From Pelomonas caseinilytica (GTDB lineage: Bacteria > Pseudomonadota > Gammaproteobacteria > Burkholderiales > Burkholderiaceae_C): DNA of 64,000 nt. The position numbers and the translations under genes are program-made. Location of the stretch: contig NZ_JAJTWT010000004.1 of NCBI RefSeq assembly GCF_021353235.1, positions 372,001 through 436,000 on the forward strand. Direction: 5' to 3'. The notes beneath the pieces are model-generated. The model was not told the DNA's origin and did no database searches. It was given only the letters and a program-made list of their open reading frames with translations. Of the stretch, positions 17,404-29,200 are shown piece after piece (within the stretch, counting starts at the first letter, position 1; each line of letters begins with the position of its first letter).

Positions 17404-18504
17404 ATGAACTTCCACCGTCCGCCCTTCATCGTCCGACTCGCGATCTCGACGACCTTTCTCGCCTGCGCAGCGCAGGCCCATGCCGCGCTGCGCGTCGGCG
17501 ATTCCACGCCCGAAGGCGTGGCTGCGGGCAACACGCCGGAACTCGCGCTCATCATCTGGGACCCGGTCAAAGAGGTCTCCTACACCAAGGACCTGGGCAT
17601 CGCCGTCTACAAGGAAAACTACGCTGGCGGCGATCCGTCGACCAACCTGTTCATCTACGGCCAGCAGGACGCCGGCTACCAGAAGCTGTTCGACCCGCTC
17701 AACACCGACGCGAACTTCCAGTCCTTCTTGTCCAAGTCGACGGACGTCGCCAACCAGATCTGGGCGGTCATCGCGGTCTCGAACGACCCCAATGCGCCCG
17801 CGTTCGCGGGGGGGACTTCGTTCTTCACGACGCTCAACGCCGCGACGCCGACGGGAACACTCAACCCGCAATACACCTACCTGCTCGGCTTGCCCAACAG
17901 CGACTTCGCCAACGGCGCGGGCACGCTCGCCCAGAGCTTCGGCGACATCAGCGCCCAGGCCGGGAGCTGCTCGGGCGCTTGTGCCACGGACTACGGCAAC
18001 AACAGCTCTTACCTCAACGTCAAGGGCCAGACCGCGTATGCCGGCAGCATCTTCAGGGCCGACCACACGCTGTCGGGCGCTGGCGACCACGCGCCGAACA
18101 TCTTCAATCCCGTCAACCGCTCGTCCTGGTTCTACACCGCCACGGTGACCAGCGACAACAGCACCGAACCCATCGCCGTCGACGAGTTCGACAACGGCAC
18201 GATCGCCGGCGGCGGCCATGACGCCTACTGGGGCCTGGGCGTCGACGGCAGCGGCAACTACATCCTCAGCTACACGCTCGAGGCCGCAGTGACGCCGACC
18301 AGCACCGCCGCAGGCGCTCTGCTGCGCCTGCGCACCGATTTCGCCGCCGCCTATGGCCGCACGCGCCTGATCGCGTCGCCGGCCGGCGACACGCTCGATC
18401 TCGGCGGCAGCCACAACGTCACCGCCGTCCCCGAGCCGGCCACCTGGGGCCTGATGGGCCTGGGCCTGGCCGTGGTGGGCCTGCGTGCACGCCGCCGCCG
18501 CTGA
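17404..18504 (+). CDS. PEP-CTERM surface protein
   Basis: 366 residues from ATG 17404 (an in-frame ATG at 17368 would only lengthen the leader). The signal peptide ends at AQAHA. The extracellular part is rich in Asn/Ser/Thr/Gly with two cysteines in GSCSGACATDYG. The C-terminal signal is VPEPATWG, a hydrophobic helix and RARRRR (residues ~342-366). Exosortase processing is expected, but the exosortase must be encoded elsewhere. A strong terminator follows, separating it from the two-partner secretion genes. Confidence 0.9.
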   Translation: MNFHRPPFIVRLAISTTFLACAAQAHAALRVGDSTPEGVAAGNTPELALIIWDPVKEVSYTKDLGIAVYKENYAGGDPSTNLFIYGQQDAGYQKLFDPLNTDANFQSFLSKSTDVANQIWAVIAVSNDPNAPAFAGGTSFFTTLNAATPTGTLNPQYTYLLGLPNSDFANGAGTLAQSFGDISAQAGSCSGACATDYGNNSSYLNVKGQTAYAGSIFRADHTLSGAGDHAPNIFNPVNRSSWFYTATVTSDNSTEPIAVDEFDNGTIAGGGHDAYWGLGVDGSGNYILSYTLEAAVTPTSTAAGALLRLRTDFAAAYGRTRLIASPAGDTLDLGGSHNVTAVPEPATWGLMGLGLAVVGLRARRRR

Positions 18505-18528
18505 GCGCGCTTCGCCGCCGCATGCATG

Positions 18529-18556
18529 GGCCGCCCCCTGGGCGGCCACCGTTTTT
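18529..18556 (+). terminator. Intrinsic terminator before the two-partner secretion operon
   Basis: GGCCGCCC-CCT-GGGCGGCC with an ACC spacer and then TTTTT after a G (18529-18556). It ends the PEP-CTERM transcript 37 bp before the TpsB start. Confidence 0.8.
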
Positions 18557-18592
18557 CACGACCGATTCACCCGCCCTCGGGACACTGACTTC

Positions 18593-20245
18593 ATGGACGC
18601 CGCTTCGACGCGCGCCCGCCCGCGGGCCCGCTGGTTCTTCTTGCTCGCGATGGCGATGGTGCTGTGTGCCCATGGCCTGACGGCCCTCGCCCAATCCAAC
18701 CTCCGCTTCGACATCCTCGAGTTCGAGATCGAAGGCAACACGCGGCTGAGCGCACTGCAGGTCGAGGCCGCCGTGATGCCCTTTCTGGGCGAGGGCCGCG
18801 ACATGGCCGCCATCGAGGGCGCGCGCGCCGCGCTGGAGAAGGCCTACCAGGGCGCCGGCTACCTGACCGTCTTCGTCGACGTGCCGGAGCAGCGCATCGA
18901 AGGCGGCCTCGTGCGGCTGGCGGTGCTGGAGGGCCGCGTCGACAAGCTCTACGTGACCGGCTCGCGCTACTACGACCAAGGCCGCATCCGCGCCGTGGCG
19001 ACGGAGCTGGCCGAGGGCCAGGTGCCGAACTTCAACGTCGTGCAGCAGCAGGTGGCCGCACTGAGCCAGACACCCGAACGCCGAGTCCAGCCGGTGCTCA
19101 GGCCGGGCCGCGAGCCCGGCACGGTCGAGGCCGAACTCAAGGTCAGCGACAAGCTGCCCCTGGGCGGCAGCGTGGAGGTGAACAACGCCGCCCCCGCCGA
19201 CACCGAAGCCCTGCGCACCGCCGTCAACCTGCACTACGACAACCTCTTCCAGCGCGAGCACTCGCTGTCGCTGACCGCGCTGACGGCCCCGATGCGGCCC
19301 AGCCAGTCGCAGGTGCTCGTCCTCAACTACCTCGTGCCCCTGGGCGACGGCGACTCGCTGAGCTTCACCGGCGTGCACAGCAGCAGCGACGTCGACACCC
19401 TGGGCGGCACACGTGTGCTCGGCAAGGGCACGACTCTGGGATTTCGCTATGGCATGAACCGCCTGGACGCCAACGCCGCCCACGGCCTTCAGCTGGGCTT
19501 CGACGTCAAGGACCTGAAGGAAGACGTGCAGACCAGCGCCGGCGCCATCAGCACCCCGCTGCGCTACGCGCCGCTGCAGCTGGCCTACAACGGCAACTGG
19601 TGGGGCGAGCAGGGCAGGCAGCAGCAGCTCAGCGTCAACGCCACCTTCGGGCTGCGCCCGGTGTGGCAGCAGGACCGCCAGGACTGCCAGCTCGCCGACG
19701 GCAGCTTCGGCACGGCCGACCAGTTCGCCTGCAAGCGCCGCGGCGCGGACGGCGGCTTCACGACGCTCAAGCTCGACTGGCGCGGCAGCCGCCGTGTCGG
19801 TCCGAGCGAATGGGCGCTGCGCGTGGCCGGGCAGATCGCCAGCCAGCCCCTGGTCAGCGCCGAGCAGTTCGCCGTCGGCGGCGCCGAGACCGTGCGCGGC
19901 TATCCCGAGGCCGCCGTGTCGGCCGACTACGGCGTGCTGGCGTCCTTCGAGCTGCGCAGCCGCAATCTCGCGCCGGCTCTGCTGTCCGCCTTCGAGGGCG
20001 CCAGCCTGCCGCCCTTCACCGAGCTCGTCTTCTTCGGCTTCGGCGACGTGGCCCGCGTGGCCCTGATCCAACCCGAGCCCGGCCAGCCCCATCGCAGCAC
20101 GTTGATGGGCAGCGGCGTGGGCGTGCGCCTGGGCCTGCAGCCGGGGCTGAGCCTGGCCCTGGACTGGGCGCGCCGCCACCGCGACGTCGCCGGCCGGGGC
20201 CTGCCTTCCGAACGCGTGCACGTGCGCGCCGCCCTGCGTTTCTAG
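18593..20245 (+). CDS. Two-partner secretion outer-membrane transporter (TpsB, ShlB/FhaC family)
   Basis: Omp85-superfamily translocator that exports the TpsA protein across the outer membrane. 550 residues from ATG 18593. An N-terminal hydrophobic signal (FFLLAMAMVLCAHGLTALA) is followed by two POTRA domains (LRFDILEFEIEGNTRLSALQ..., then VRLAVLEGRVDKLYVTGSRYYD) and a ~360-residue beta barrel. The conserved L6 loop motif VRGYPEAAVSADYG sits at about residue 434. The barrel ends in an aromatic residue (AALRF), as expected for BAM recognition. The tpsA gene begins 9 bp downstream. Confidence 0.95.
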   Translation: MDAASTRARPRARWFFLLAMAMVLCAHGLTALAQSNLRFDILEFEIEGNTRLSALQVEAAVMPFLGEGRDMAAIEGARAALEKAYQGAGYLTVFVDVPEQRIEGGLVRLAVLEGRVDKLYVTGSRYYDQGRIRAVATELAEGQVPNFNVVQQQVAALSQTPERRVQPVLRPGREPGTVEAELKVSDKLPLGGSVEVNNAAPADTEALRTAVNLHYDNLFQREHSLSLTALTAPMRPSQSQVLVLNYLVPLGDGDSLSFTGVHSSSDVDTLGGTRVLGKGTTLGFRYGMNRLDANAAHGLQLGFDVKDLKEDVQTSAGAISTPLRYAPLQLAYNGNWWGEQGRQQQLSVNATFGLRPVWQQDRQDCQLADGSFGTADQFACKRRGADGGFTTLKLDWRGSRRVGPSEWALRVAGQIASQPLVSAEQFAVGGAETVRGYPEAAVSADYGVLASFELRSRNLAPALLSAFEGASLPPFTELVFFGFGDVARVALIQPEPGQPHRSTLMGSGVGVRLGLQPGLSLALDWARRHRDVAGRGLPSERVHVRAALRF

Positions 20246-20254
20246 AGCCGCGCC

Positions 20255-23200
20255 ATGTCCAACACCGCCGTTCCGCGCAAGACCGCCCTCCTGCTGACGC
20301 CTCTCGTCGCCGCGCTGGCGGCCAGCCTGCCGCTGGCCGCCCTGGCGCAGGCACCGGTGGCGGCACCGCCCCCGCCGCCGATCAACCGCGTGCCCCTGCC
20401 GGCCCCGGGCTGGCGGGTCTACGGCAGCGGCAGCAGCGCGCCGGTCAACGTGAGCAACACGCGCGGCGGCGTGGACATGACCATCGGCCAGACAAGCCAG
20501 CGCGCCATCTACAAGTGGCAGAGCTTCGACATCGGCGCGGCCAGCTCGGTCACCTTCGACATGGCCCAGCCCGGCTCCAGTGCGCTCAACCGCATCGGCA
20601 GCGTCAGCCCCAGCCTGATCTTCGGCCAGCTCAAGGCCACCAACGGCGGCGAGATCCTGCTCTACAACCGCAACGGCATCCTGTTCGGCAGGGATGCGCG
20701 CGTGGACGTCGGCGCGCTGATGGCCACGACGCTGGCCCCGAAGGACAGCGACTACGTCAATGGCTTCGTCACTGCCATCACGGGTGGCAATCCGGCCCTG
20801 AGCATCCGCAACGAGGACGAGGCCAACCCGGGGAGCCTTTACACCGGCAGCTTCGTCCGCATCGAGACGGGCGCCGAGATCAAGACGGCCGAGGGCGGAC
20901 GCATCCAGCTCTATGCCAGGCAGGTGGAGAACGCCGGCACGCTCGCGGCGCCTGGCGGCCAGGTGATCCTGGGCGGGGGCGCCGAGGTCTTCTACAAGCT
21001 GCCGACCGCCGAGCCGCTCTACGCGTCCGAATCCAACCCCAATGTGCCGGCGCTGCGCGGCCTGCTGGTGGAGGTGGGCCGGGCCGACCTGGACTCGGGC
21101 CAGGGCAGGGTCATGAACACCGGCACGATCAGCGTCCCGCGAGGCAACGCCACGCTGGTGGGCCTGGCCGTCAACCAGGCCGGACGCATCAGCGCGACGA
21201 CCAGCGTGTCGCAGAACGGCTCCATCCTGCTGCTCGCGCAGGGGGATGCCGGCACGACCTATCTGGACGGCGGCGCGGTGGTCCCGAGCGGCGACCGGAG
21301 CACCTACAAGCAGGCCGTTCGCAGCGGCCAGTTGACACTGGCCGCGGGCAGCGTCACCGAGATCACGCCGGACAACAACGGCGCGGACGGCAAGCCGCTC
21401 ACCAGCGATGACAGCGCCACGTTCACGCGGTCGCGGCTGGACCTGGCGGGCGGCCAGATCACCTTGGCCCGGGGCGCCAAGGTCGTCGCGCCCGGCGCCG
21501 TCGCGGAACTGCGCGCCCTGGACAAGCCGGCACCGCTCGGCGACCTGCTCGGCAGCGGCAACCCCTTGAACGCGACGGGCGGGCGCATCGTCGTCGAGAC
21601 CGGCGCCGGCATCGACGTCTCCGGCACGAGGGACACCACGGTCAGCGCCGCCCGCAACTTCGTGACGACCGAACTGCTGGGCAGCAACGACCTCAAGGAT
21701 GCGCCGCTGCAGAAGGACGGCCTGCTCTACCGCAACAAGGTCACCCTCGACATCCGCGAGACCTCGCCCATCCTCGGCGACCTGTCCAACTACCGCTCCG
21801 CCGTGCAGCGCACGGCCGGCGAGCGCCTGGCCAGCGGCGGCAGCCTGCGGCTGATCGCCGGCGAGGCGGTGCTGGCGCAGGCCGGCTCCAGCCTGCGCGT
21901 CGACGGCGGCCAGGTGACCTATACCGAGGCGCTGGTCTCGCCCACTCAGCTGTACAGCAGCACCGGCGCGGCCTACACGCTCAACACCGCGCCCAGGGAC
22001 CTCGTCTACACGGCCATCGGCAATGCCGGCACCAGCAAGGCGCGCTATGACCGCTGGGGGCCGGTCGTCAACTACGGCAGTGCCATCCCGGCACGCCTGG
22101 AGGCGGGCTATGTGGACGGCAAAGCCGGCGGCAGCCTGACGCTGGTCGCGCCGACCGTGGTGGTCGACGGCCAGGTCAGCGGCAGCACGCTGACGGGCCA
22201 GCGCCAGCTGCTCGGGCGCGACGCCCTGGCCGCGGCAGGCCGGCTCGCCATCGGCGCCCTCCAGCATGTGGCGGCCTTCGGCGACGGCAGCTACAGGGGC
22301 GCCGTGCTCGGCAGCTTCGCCCTGTCGGCCGATGCCACGCCGCGCCTGGGGGCCGGCGCCCTTCCTGCATCGCTGGACGGCATCGCCTCCGGCCTGTCGC
22401 TCGACACCCTGCGACACGCCGGCTTCGGCTCGGTCAGCATCACGGCCGTCGGCGACGTCAAGCTCCGCGGGGCGCTGAACCTGCCGGCGACCGGCGCGCT
22501 GCGCCTGCAGTCCGAGAGCGGCACGGTCGAGGTGGACGGCTCGGTCCATGCGACCGGCGGCCAGCTCGTGCTGCGCAGCCTGACCGGCGACGTCAGGCTC
22601 GCCGAGCAGGTGAAGCTCGACGTCTCCGGCGCCTGGATCAACGCGGCGCTGGACCCGCTGGGCGCGCAGTCGGCGCCACGGACCGCCATCCAGGGCGGCA
22701 GCCTGACGGTGCAGGCCGGCGGCGACGTCTCGCTGGCCAGCGGCAGCGTGCTGGACGTGTCCGGCGGCGGCTTGGTCGGCACCAGCCAGGCCGTGACGGG
22801 CGCCGCGGCCGGCAGCCTGACCCTGTCCGCCGGGCCGGGCGTGGTGACGCAGGGCCCCGTCCACACCCTCACGCTTGACGGCGAACTGCGGGGTTATTCC
22901 TTCACCCAGGGCGGCAGCCTCGGCATCACGGCCCCGGCCCTGCGCTTCGGCAGCGCGCCCGCCACCCCCGATGCGGCCGGCACGCTGCGGCTCGACGCCG
23001 GCTTCCTCAACCGCGGCGGCTTCCAGAACCTGGCTTTCGAGGGCCGCGAGTCCCTGGTCGTCGAGGCCGGTACCGCGCTCGCACCGCGGCTGCAGCTGTG
23101 GCAGGCCTCGGCCGCGAGCCGCTTCGTGCCCAGCGGCAGCGACGACTGGCGCAGGACGCTGACCTTGAGCGCACCGGCGACCGGCTATGCCAGGCCCGTC

Positions 23201-26200
23201 AACCTGAACCTCGCGTCCAATGGCTACCGGGCCGCCGACCCGCAGGGAACGCTGGTGGTGGCGCAGGGCGCCAGCATCTCGCTGGATCCGACGGCCACCC
23301 TCGGCCTGAACGCGCGCAACCGGCTGAGCCTGGACGGCAGCCTGCTCGTGCCCGGCGGCAAGGTCAGCCTCGGCCTGAAAAGCGACAACGGCAATGCGGG
23401 CCAGGCGCGGTTCCTTTGGCTGGGCAGCTCGGCCCGCATCGACGTGGCCGGCCTGCGCCAGCTGCAGCCCACGCAGGACGGCCTGCTGACCGGCCGGGTG
23501 CTCGCGGGCGGCAGCATCAGCCTGGACGCCGGCGCAGGCGACCTCGCCTTCAGGACCAGCCTGGTGGTGCAGCAGGGCGCCCAGCTCGACGTCTCCGGCG
23601 CCGCCGGCCTGCTGGACGTGCGCGAGCGCGCCGAAGGCGGCGACCGCGTGACGCGCCAGCGGATCGGCAGCTCGGCCGGCAGCCTGTCGGTACGCGGCAA
23701 CGGGCTGATGCTGCTCGAAGGCGACCTGAAGGCCCAGGCCGGCGCGGCCGGACAGAGCGGCGGCAAGCTGCAGGTACGCCTGGAAGCCGGCCTGGTTCGC
23801 GATGCCAGCCTGCCGGAGGTGCAAAGCCTGGTGCTGGCCGCGGGCGACGGCCGGCTCACCGGCGCGCTGGTGGCCGACGACCTGGGCCGCGCGGCCGGCG
23901 TCGAGGCCCTGGCCCGCGTCGATGCGACCTGGGTGGCCCGCTCGGGCGTCGCCGACTTCACCCTCAGCGCCCGCGAGCGCATCGCCGTCGACGGCGGCGT
24001 GTCGCTGGACCTGTCGCGCGCCCTCACCTTGGATTCGCAGGCCCTGGCCGTCACGCCGCAGTCCGGCAAGACCGCCGCACGCCTGTCGGCGCCCTGGATC
24101 AGCTGGGCCGACACCCAGGGGCAGCCGCTGACGGTGGACCAGACCACCCGGGCCCTGCCGGCCGCCAGTGGTGGCAGCGCCAGCCTTGTGCTGCAGGCCG
24201 GCGAGCGACTGGACCTCAACGGCCGCGTCGTCAGCCAGGGCATCGGCGAGCTGGCGCTGCAAAGCCAGGGCGACCTGGTGCTGCAACGACCCACCCCCAG
24301 CGACGAAGGGCGGCTCGCGACCGCGGCCGACCTGGTGCTGAACGCGCGCCAGGTCTACCCGGCCACCGATACCGCCTACACCCTCGACGCAACGGGCCGC
24401 AGCGTCACCATCGGCCAGCCGGCGGGCGAGGCGCCGGACCTGCCCTGGAGCGCCGGGGGCCGGCTCGACGTGCAGGCCGCGACCATCGTGCAAGGCGGCC
24501 GGCTGCGCGCGCCCGAAGGCAGCATCACGCTCAAGGCCAGCGAGGCGGTGCAGCTGCTGGACGGCAGCGAAACCTCGGTCACCGCCAAGGGCCGCAGTGC
24601 TCTCTTCGGCAACTGGAACGGCGAGCTCTGGGCCGCCCCCGGCAGCCTGCCCGGCAAGACCAGCGGCGCCGCGCCGGCCAAGGCCATCGTGCTCGACGCG
24701 CCCAAGGTCGACATCGCCGCGGGCGCCACGCTGGACCTCAGCGGCGGCGGCCAGTTGCTCGGCTGGCAGTTCGTCGCCGGCCCGGGCGGCTCGGCCGACA
24801 TCTTCAGCGCCGCCGACGGCAGCTACGCCATCGTGCCCGGCGTGCAGAGCACCGGCGCGGCCGACAACTCGCTGCCGGGGCTGCCGGCGCTCGGTCGCCA
24901 GATCCATTTCGGCAGCGGCCTGGCCCTGCCCGACGGCACCGTGCTCAGCGGCAGCTACACCCTGCTGCCGGCGCGCTTCGCGCTGCTGCCCGGCGCCCTG
25001 CTCGTGCGTCCGGCCAGCGGCACCGCCCTGGCCCTGGGCCGCGCCATCGCTCGCGACAACGGCAGCCTGCTCGTCGGCGCCCGGCTCGGCCAGGCTGGCA
25101 CGACGGTGCTGGACGCGCTGACCAGCAACTGGCAAGTCCTGACCCCGGCCCAGGCCCGGCGCTACAGCGAGATCCGCCTGGCCGGCGCCGACGCCTTCTT
25201 CAGCGCCCTCGCCGTGCGCAACGACCAGCCCACGCCGGCGCTCAACCGCGATGCCGGCGCCCTCGTCGTGTCGGCCCGGCAGGCCGACATCCGCGGCACG
25301 CTGCGCTTCACCACCGGCAAGGCGAGCAGCGGCGAGGCGGGCCGCGGCGGCAGCGCCTATTTCGGTGCCGAAGACATCCACGTCGGCACGGGCGGCAGCA
25401 GCGGCGGCCTGCAGCTCGACGCGCGGCAGCTCAGCGGCCTGGGCGTCGACAGCCTCGTGCTCGGCGCCGTGCCCATCGACCTGCAGCACCCCGGCAGCCT
25501 CGACGTGCGCGCCACGACGCTGAGCGTCGAGGCCGGCGAGAACCTGGTCGCGCCGACCCTGCTGCTCGCGGCCCGCCAGTCGCTGGACCTGGGCGGCACG
25601 CTCAAGGCCGAGGGCAACGGCGCCACGGCCACCGACTGGCGGCTGAGCGGCGACGGCGCCGCCGTGCTCGCCAGCGCGCGCAGCGACAGCCAGCTTCTGC
25701 GCCAGGGCGCCACGCTGGACGGCGGCAGCCTCACGCTGCGCGCCGGCGCCGCGCTGCGAGCCAGCGGCGGCCTGGTGCAGCTCGACGCCACCAGCCACAC
25801 CGCCATGGCCGACGGCGCCACGCTGGATGCGGCAGCCCTGGGTATCGGCGTGCCCCGCCTGCAGCTCGGCGGCACCCAGCCGCTGGCCGGCGACAGCCTG
25901 GTGATCGGCAGCGACCTGCTGGGCCAGCTCGGCCGTGCCGCCAACCTGCTGCTGCGCAGCTACTCCAGCCTCGACCTCGTCGGCGCCCTGGACTTCGGAC
26001 GCGACGCCGCCGGCCAGACCACCCTCGGCCGCCTGACCCTGGACACGCCGGCCCTGCGCGCCGCGACGGCGGACGACGCCGCGAGCATCTCAGCCCGGTC
26101 CCTGGTGCTGACCAACAGCACCGGCCGCGAAGCCACTGGCGCCGGCGGCGGCGGGCAGATCAGGCTCGCCAGCGGCGCCACGCTGCAGGTGGGGCCCGGC

Positions 26201-29200
26201 AGCCAGGCCTGGCAGGCCGCGAAGACCTCGCTCGGCGCGCCCGACGGTATCGTCCTCAGCGGCGACAGCCAGGTCGCCGCGGCCGGCGAGGTCAACGCCA
26301 CGACGAGCGTCGTCGGCGCCAGCGCGGCCGGCACGGCCGCGGCGCGAAGCCGCTGGACCGTGCAGGGCGGCCTGCAGCTCCTCGGCACCGGCGCCGCCGC
26401 TCCCGCCGCCGCCCGCGGCGCTGCCGCCCAGCTGGCCCTGGCGGCCCAGTCCATGGACATCGCCACCGACATCGACCTGCCCGCCGGGCAGCTCGTGCTC
26501 AACGCCATCGGCGACCTCAGCATCAGCGGCGGCCGGCTCAGCGTGGCTGGCCGCAGCGACCTCATCGCCAGCGGCGACCACGCCGTGCGCACCGACCTTG
26601 CCGCGGGCAGCCTGACGGCCAGCAGCAGCACCGGCAACCTCGTACTGGGCGCCGGCGCCCGGCTCGACGTCTCGGCGGCCGGCGACGGCGATGGCGGCCA
26701 GCTCAGCCTGAACGCGCCGCAGGGCCGCCTCGCCCTGGGCGGCCAGTTGAGCGCAGCGGCCTCCGACGCCGCCGTCACGGCGGCCAGCCTGGCCCTGGAC
26801 AGCAAGGAGGCCATCGATCTCGGCGCGCTGGCCGCGGCCATCGGCGGTGCCGGCCACCGCGCTTTCGAACAGCGCATCGCCGTGCGCAACCGCAGCGGCG
26901 ACCAGGCCTTGCCCGTCGGCGCCCGCCTGGCGGCCCGGTCCCTGGAACTCAGCAGCGACACCGGCAACCTCGCCATCGCCGGCGACCTGGTCGCGCTGGC
27001 ATCGGCCAGCGGCGGCGGCCAGATGTCCCTCAACGCCGGCGGCGACCTCGTCATCGCCGACGGCGCCCGCCTGCTGGCCCGCAGCGCCGGCAGCGCCGGC
27101 GACCTGGACCCCGGCCGCATCGCGCTCAACAGCAGCGCCGGCTGGCTGCGGCTGCAGGGCGGCAGCATCGACCTCGAAGGCGGCGAACTCGCGCTGCGCG
27201 CGCTGCGCGAGGGCCAGGACGTGCGGATCGCGGAGCTGCAGACCCGGCTGAACCAGGTCGGCAGCGTCGACGTCGAGGCCGTCAAGGTCTACGACGGCAT
27301 CGAGCAACTGGTGGACCAACTGGCCCCGGCGCCTGCCCCCGCGCCGACGCCGACGCCGACGCCGACACCCATCCCTTCGCCTTCGCCTTCGCCTTCGCCC
27401 GGCCCGAGCCCTGCTCCGGTGCCCACGGCTCCAGATCCTGCGCAAGGCAACGGCCCGAGCACGGGCGACGCCCAGCCGCCGGCGCCGCCCATGACCGCGC
27501 CGCCCAAGCCGACGGCCACCGCAGTCAAGGCCCTGGCCGTCGCAGCCGCCTCGAACTCACTGTCGACGCCGTCGGACGGCAACGGCCCGACCACGGGCGA
27601 CACCCAACCCCCGGCACCTCCGACGGCGCCGGCGCCCGTCCCGGCGCCCTCGCCGACGCCTGCTCCATCGCCCTCACCGTCGCCGGCACCTTCGCCCGCG
27701 CCGGCACCTTCGCCCGCGCCGGCACCTTCGCCCGCGCCAGCACCTTCGCCCGCGCCGGCACCTTCGCCCACGCCGGCACCTTCGCCCGCGCCAGCACCTT
27801 CGCCCACGCCGGCACCTGCTCCCATGCCGGCACCTGCGCCCGCACCAGCACCTGCGCCCGCACCAGCACCTGCGCCCGCACCAGCACCTGCGCCCGCGCC
27901 GGCACCTTCGCCCGCACCAGCACCTTCGCCCGCACCAGCACCTTCGCCCGCACCAGCGCCTTCGCCCGCACCAGCACCTTCGCCCACACCAGCACCTTCG
28001 CCCACGCCAGCACCTTCGCCCACGCCGGCACCCTCGCCCGCGCCAGCACCTGCGCCCACGCCAGCACCTTCGCCCACGCCGGCACCTGCGCCCGCGCCGG
28101 CACCTTCGCCCACGCCAGCACCTTCGCCATCCAATCCCGCGCCGGGCAATGGTCCGTCGACGGGCGGTACCCAGCCTCCCTCTCCGCCGCTGCCACCAGC
28201 CCCCGCGCCCACCCCGTCGCCCAGCCCATCGCCGACGCCCTCACCGGCGCAACCTGCGCCGGGCAATGGTCCGTCGACGGGCAATACACAGCCGCCCTCT
28301 CCACCGCTGACGCCGAGCCCCGCCCCATCGCCAAGCCCGTCGCCGTCGCCTTCGCCCAACCCCGTGCCTTCGCCCAGTCCGGCGCCTTCGCCCAGCCCTT
28401 CGCCATCGCCCAGTCCGGCACCTTCGCCCAGCCCCGCGCCCTCGCCCAGCCCGGCACCATCACCTGGCCCGTCGCCATCGCCCAGCCCCGCGCCGTCCAA
28501 CCAGCTGCTGCTCAACCAAGTCGCGGCCGACAACGCGGCCTTCATGGGCGAGGCCCAGCAGACGGCCCAGGCCATCGCGGCTCGGCTGAGCGCGGGCCAG
28601 TCCGCGCTGATGCCCGCCATGCGGGTGCGCCCGGGCGTCGAGGTGCGGTCCCAGGCCGACCTCAGCCTGACGGCCGGCTGGCGCCAGCCCACGCTGACCG
28701 CCGCGCAGCAGGCCGCCGCGCCGAATGCCGCCGAGGCGGCCGTGACCCTGCGTGCCGCCGGCGACGTGAAGCTGCAGGCCAGTCTCGCCACCGGCCTGCG
28801 CGAATCGCCGACGAATGCCGGCGAATGGATAGGCACCTCCGCCCGCGCCGGCGCCATCCGCATCGCGGCCGGGGCCGACCTGGGCGCCGCGAACGTCATG
28901 ACCACGCGCAGCGACGCCTCGGCCGGTTCGCTGTCGATCGGCGTGGCCGGCTCCGACGCCGCGCCGGTGCAGCTGCGCAGCACCACCGGCCGCATCGAGC
29001 TGGCGGCGGCGCAGGACATCCGCTGGCTGGACGGCCGCGCCACCATCGCCACCCTCGGGGTTCCGGTCGGCGCGATGCCGGCTGGCGCACCTGCTCCTTC
29101 CGCCGCGCCTCCCGCCGTGCCCTCGGCCGCCCAGGCGCATGCGACCGCGCTGGCCGCCACGGCGGGAGGCGGCGCGCCCTCCGAGGGCAACGGCAACACC

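Noticed and set aside
18419-25798. Minus-strand open frame of more than 2,400 codons opposite tpsB/tpsA
   Set aside because: It is the antisense shadow of a very GC-rich gene: no start context, composition dominated by Ala/Gly/Arg/His/Gln, and the plus-strand genes have clear domains.
27664-28130. Repeat block considered as a CRISPR array
   Set aside because: No unique spacers; units are 18 bp and directly abutting, in frame with tpsA.
27525-28478. Ordered repeat peptides in other frames of the linker ([21 protein letters not shown])
   Set aside because: Direct consequence of the 18-bp DNA repeats being read in other frames, not separate genes.
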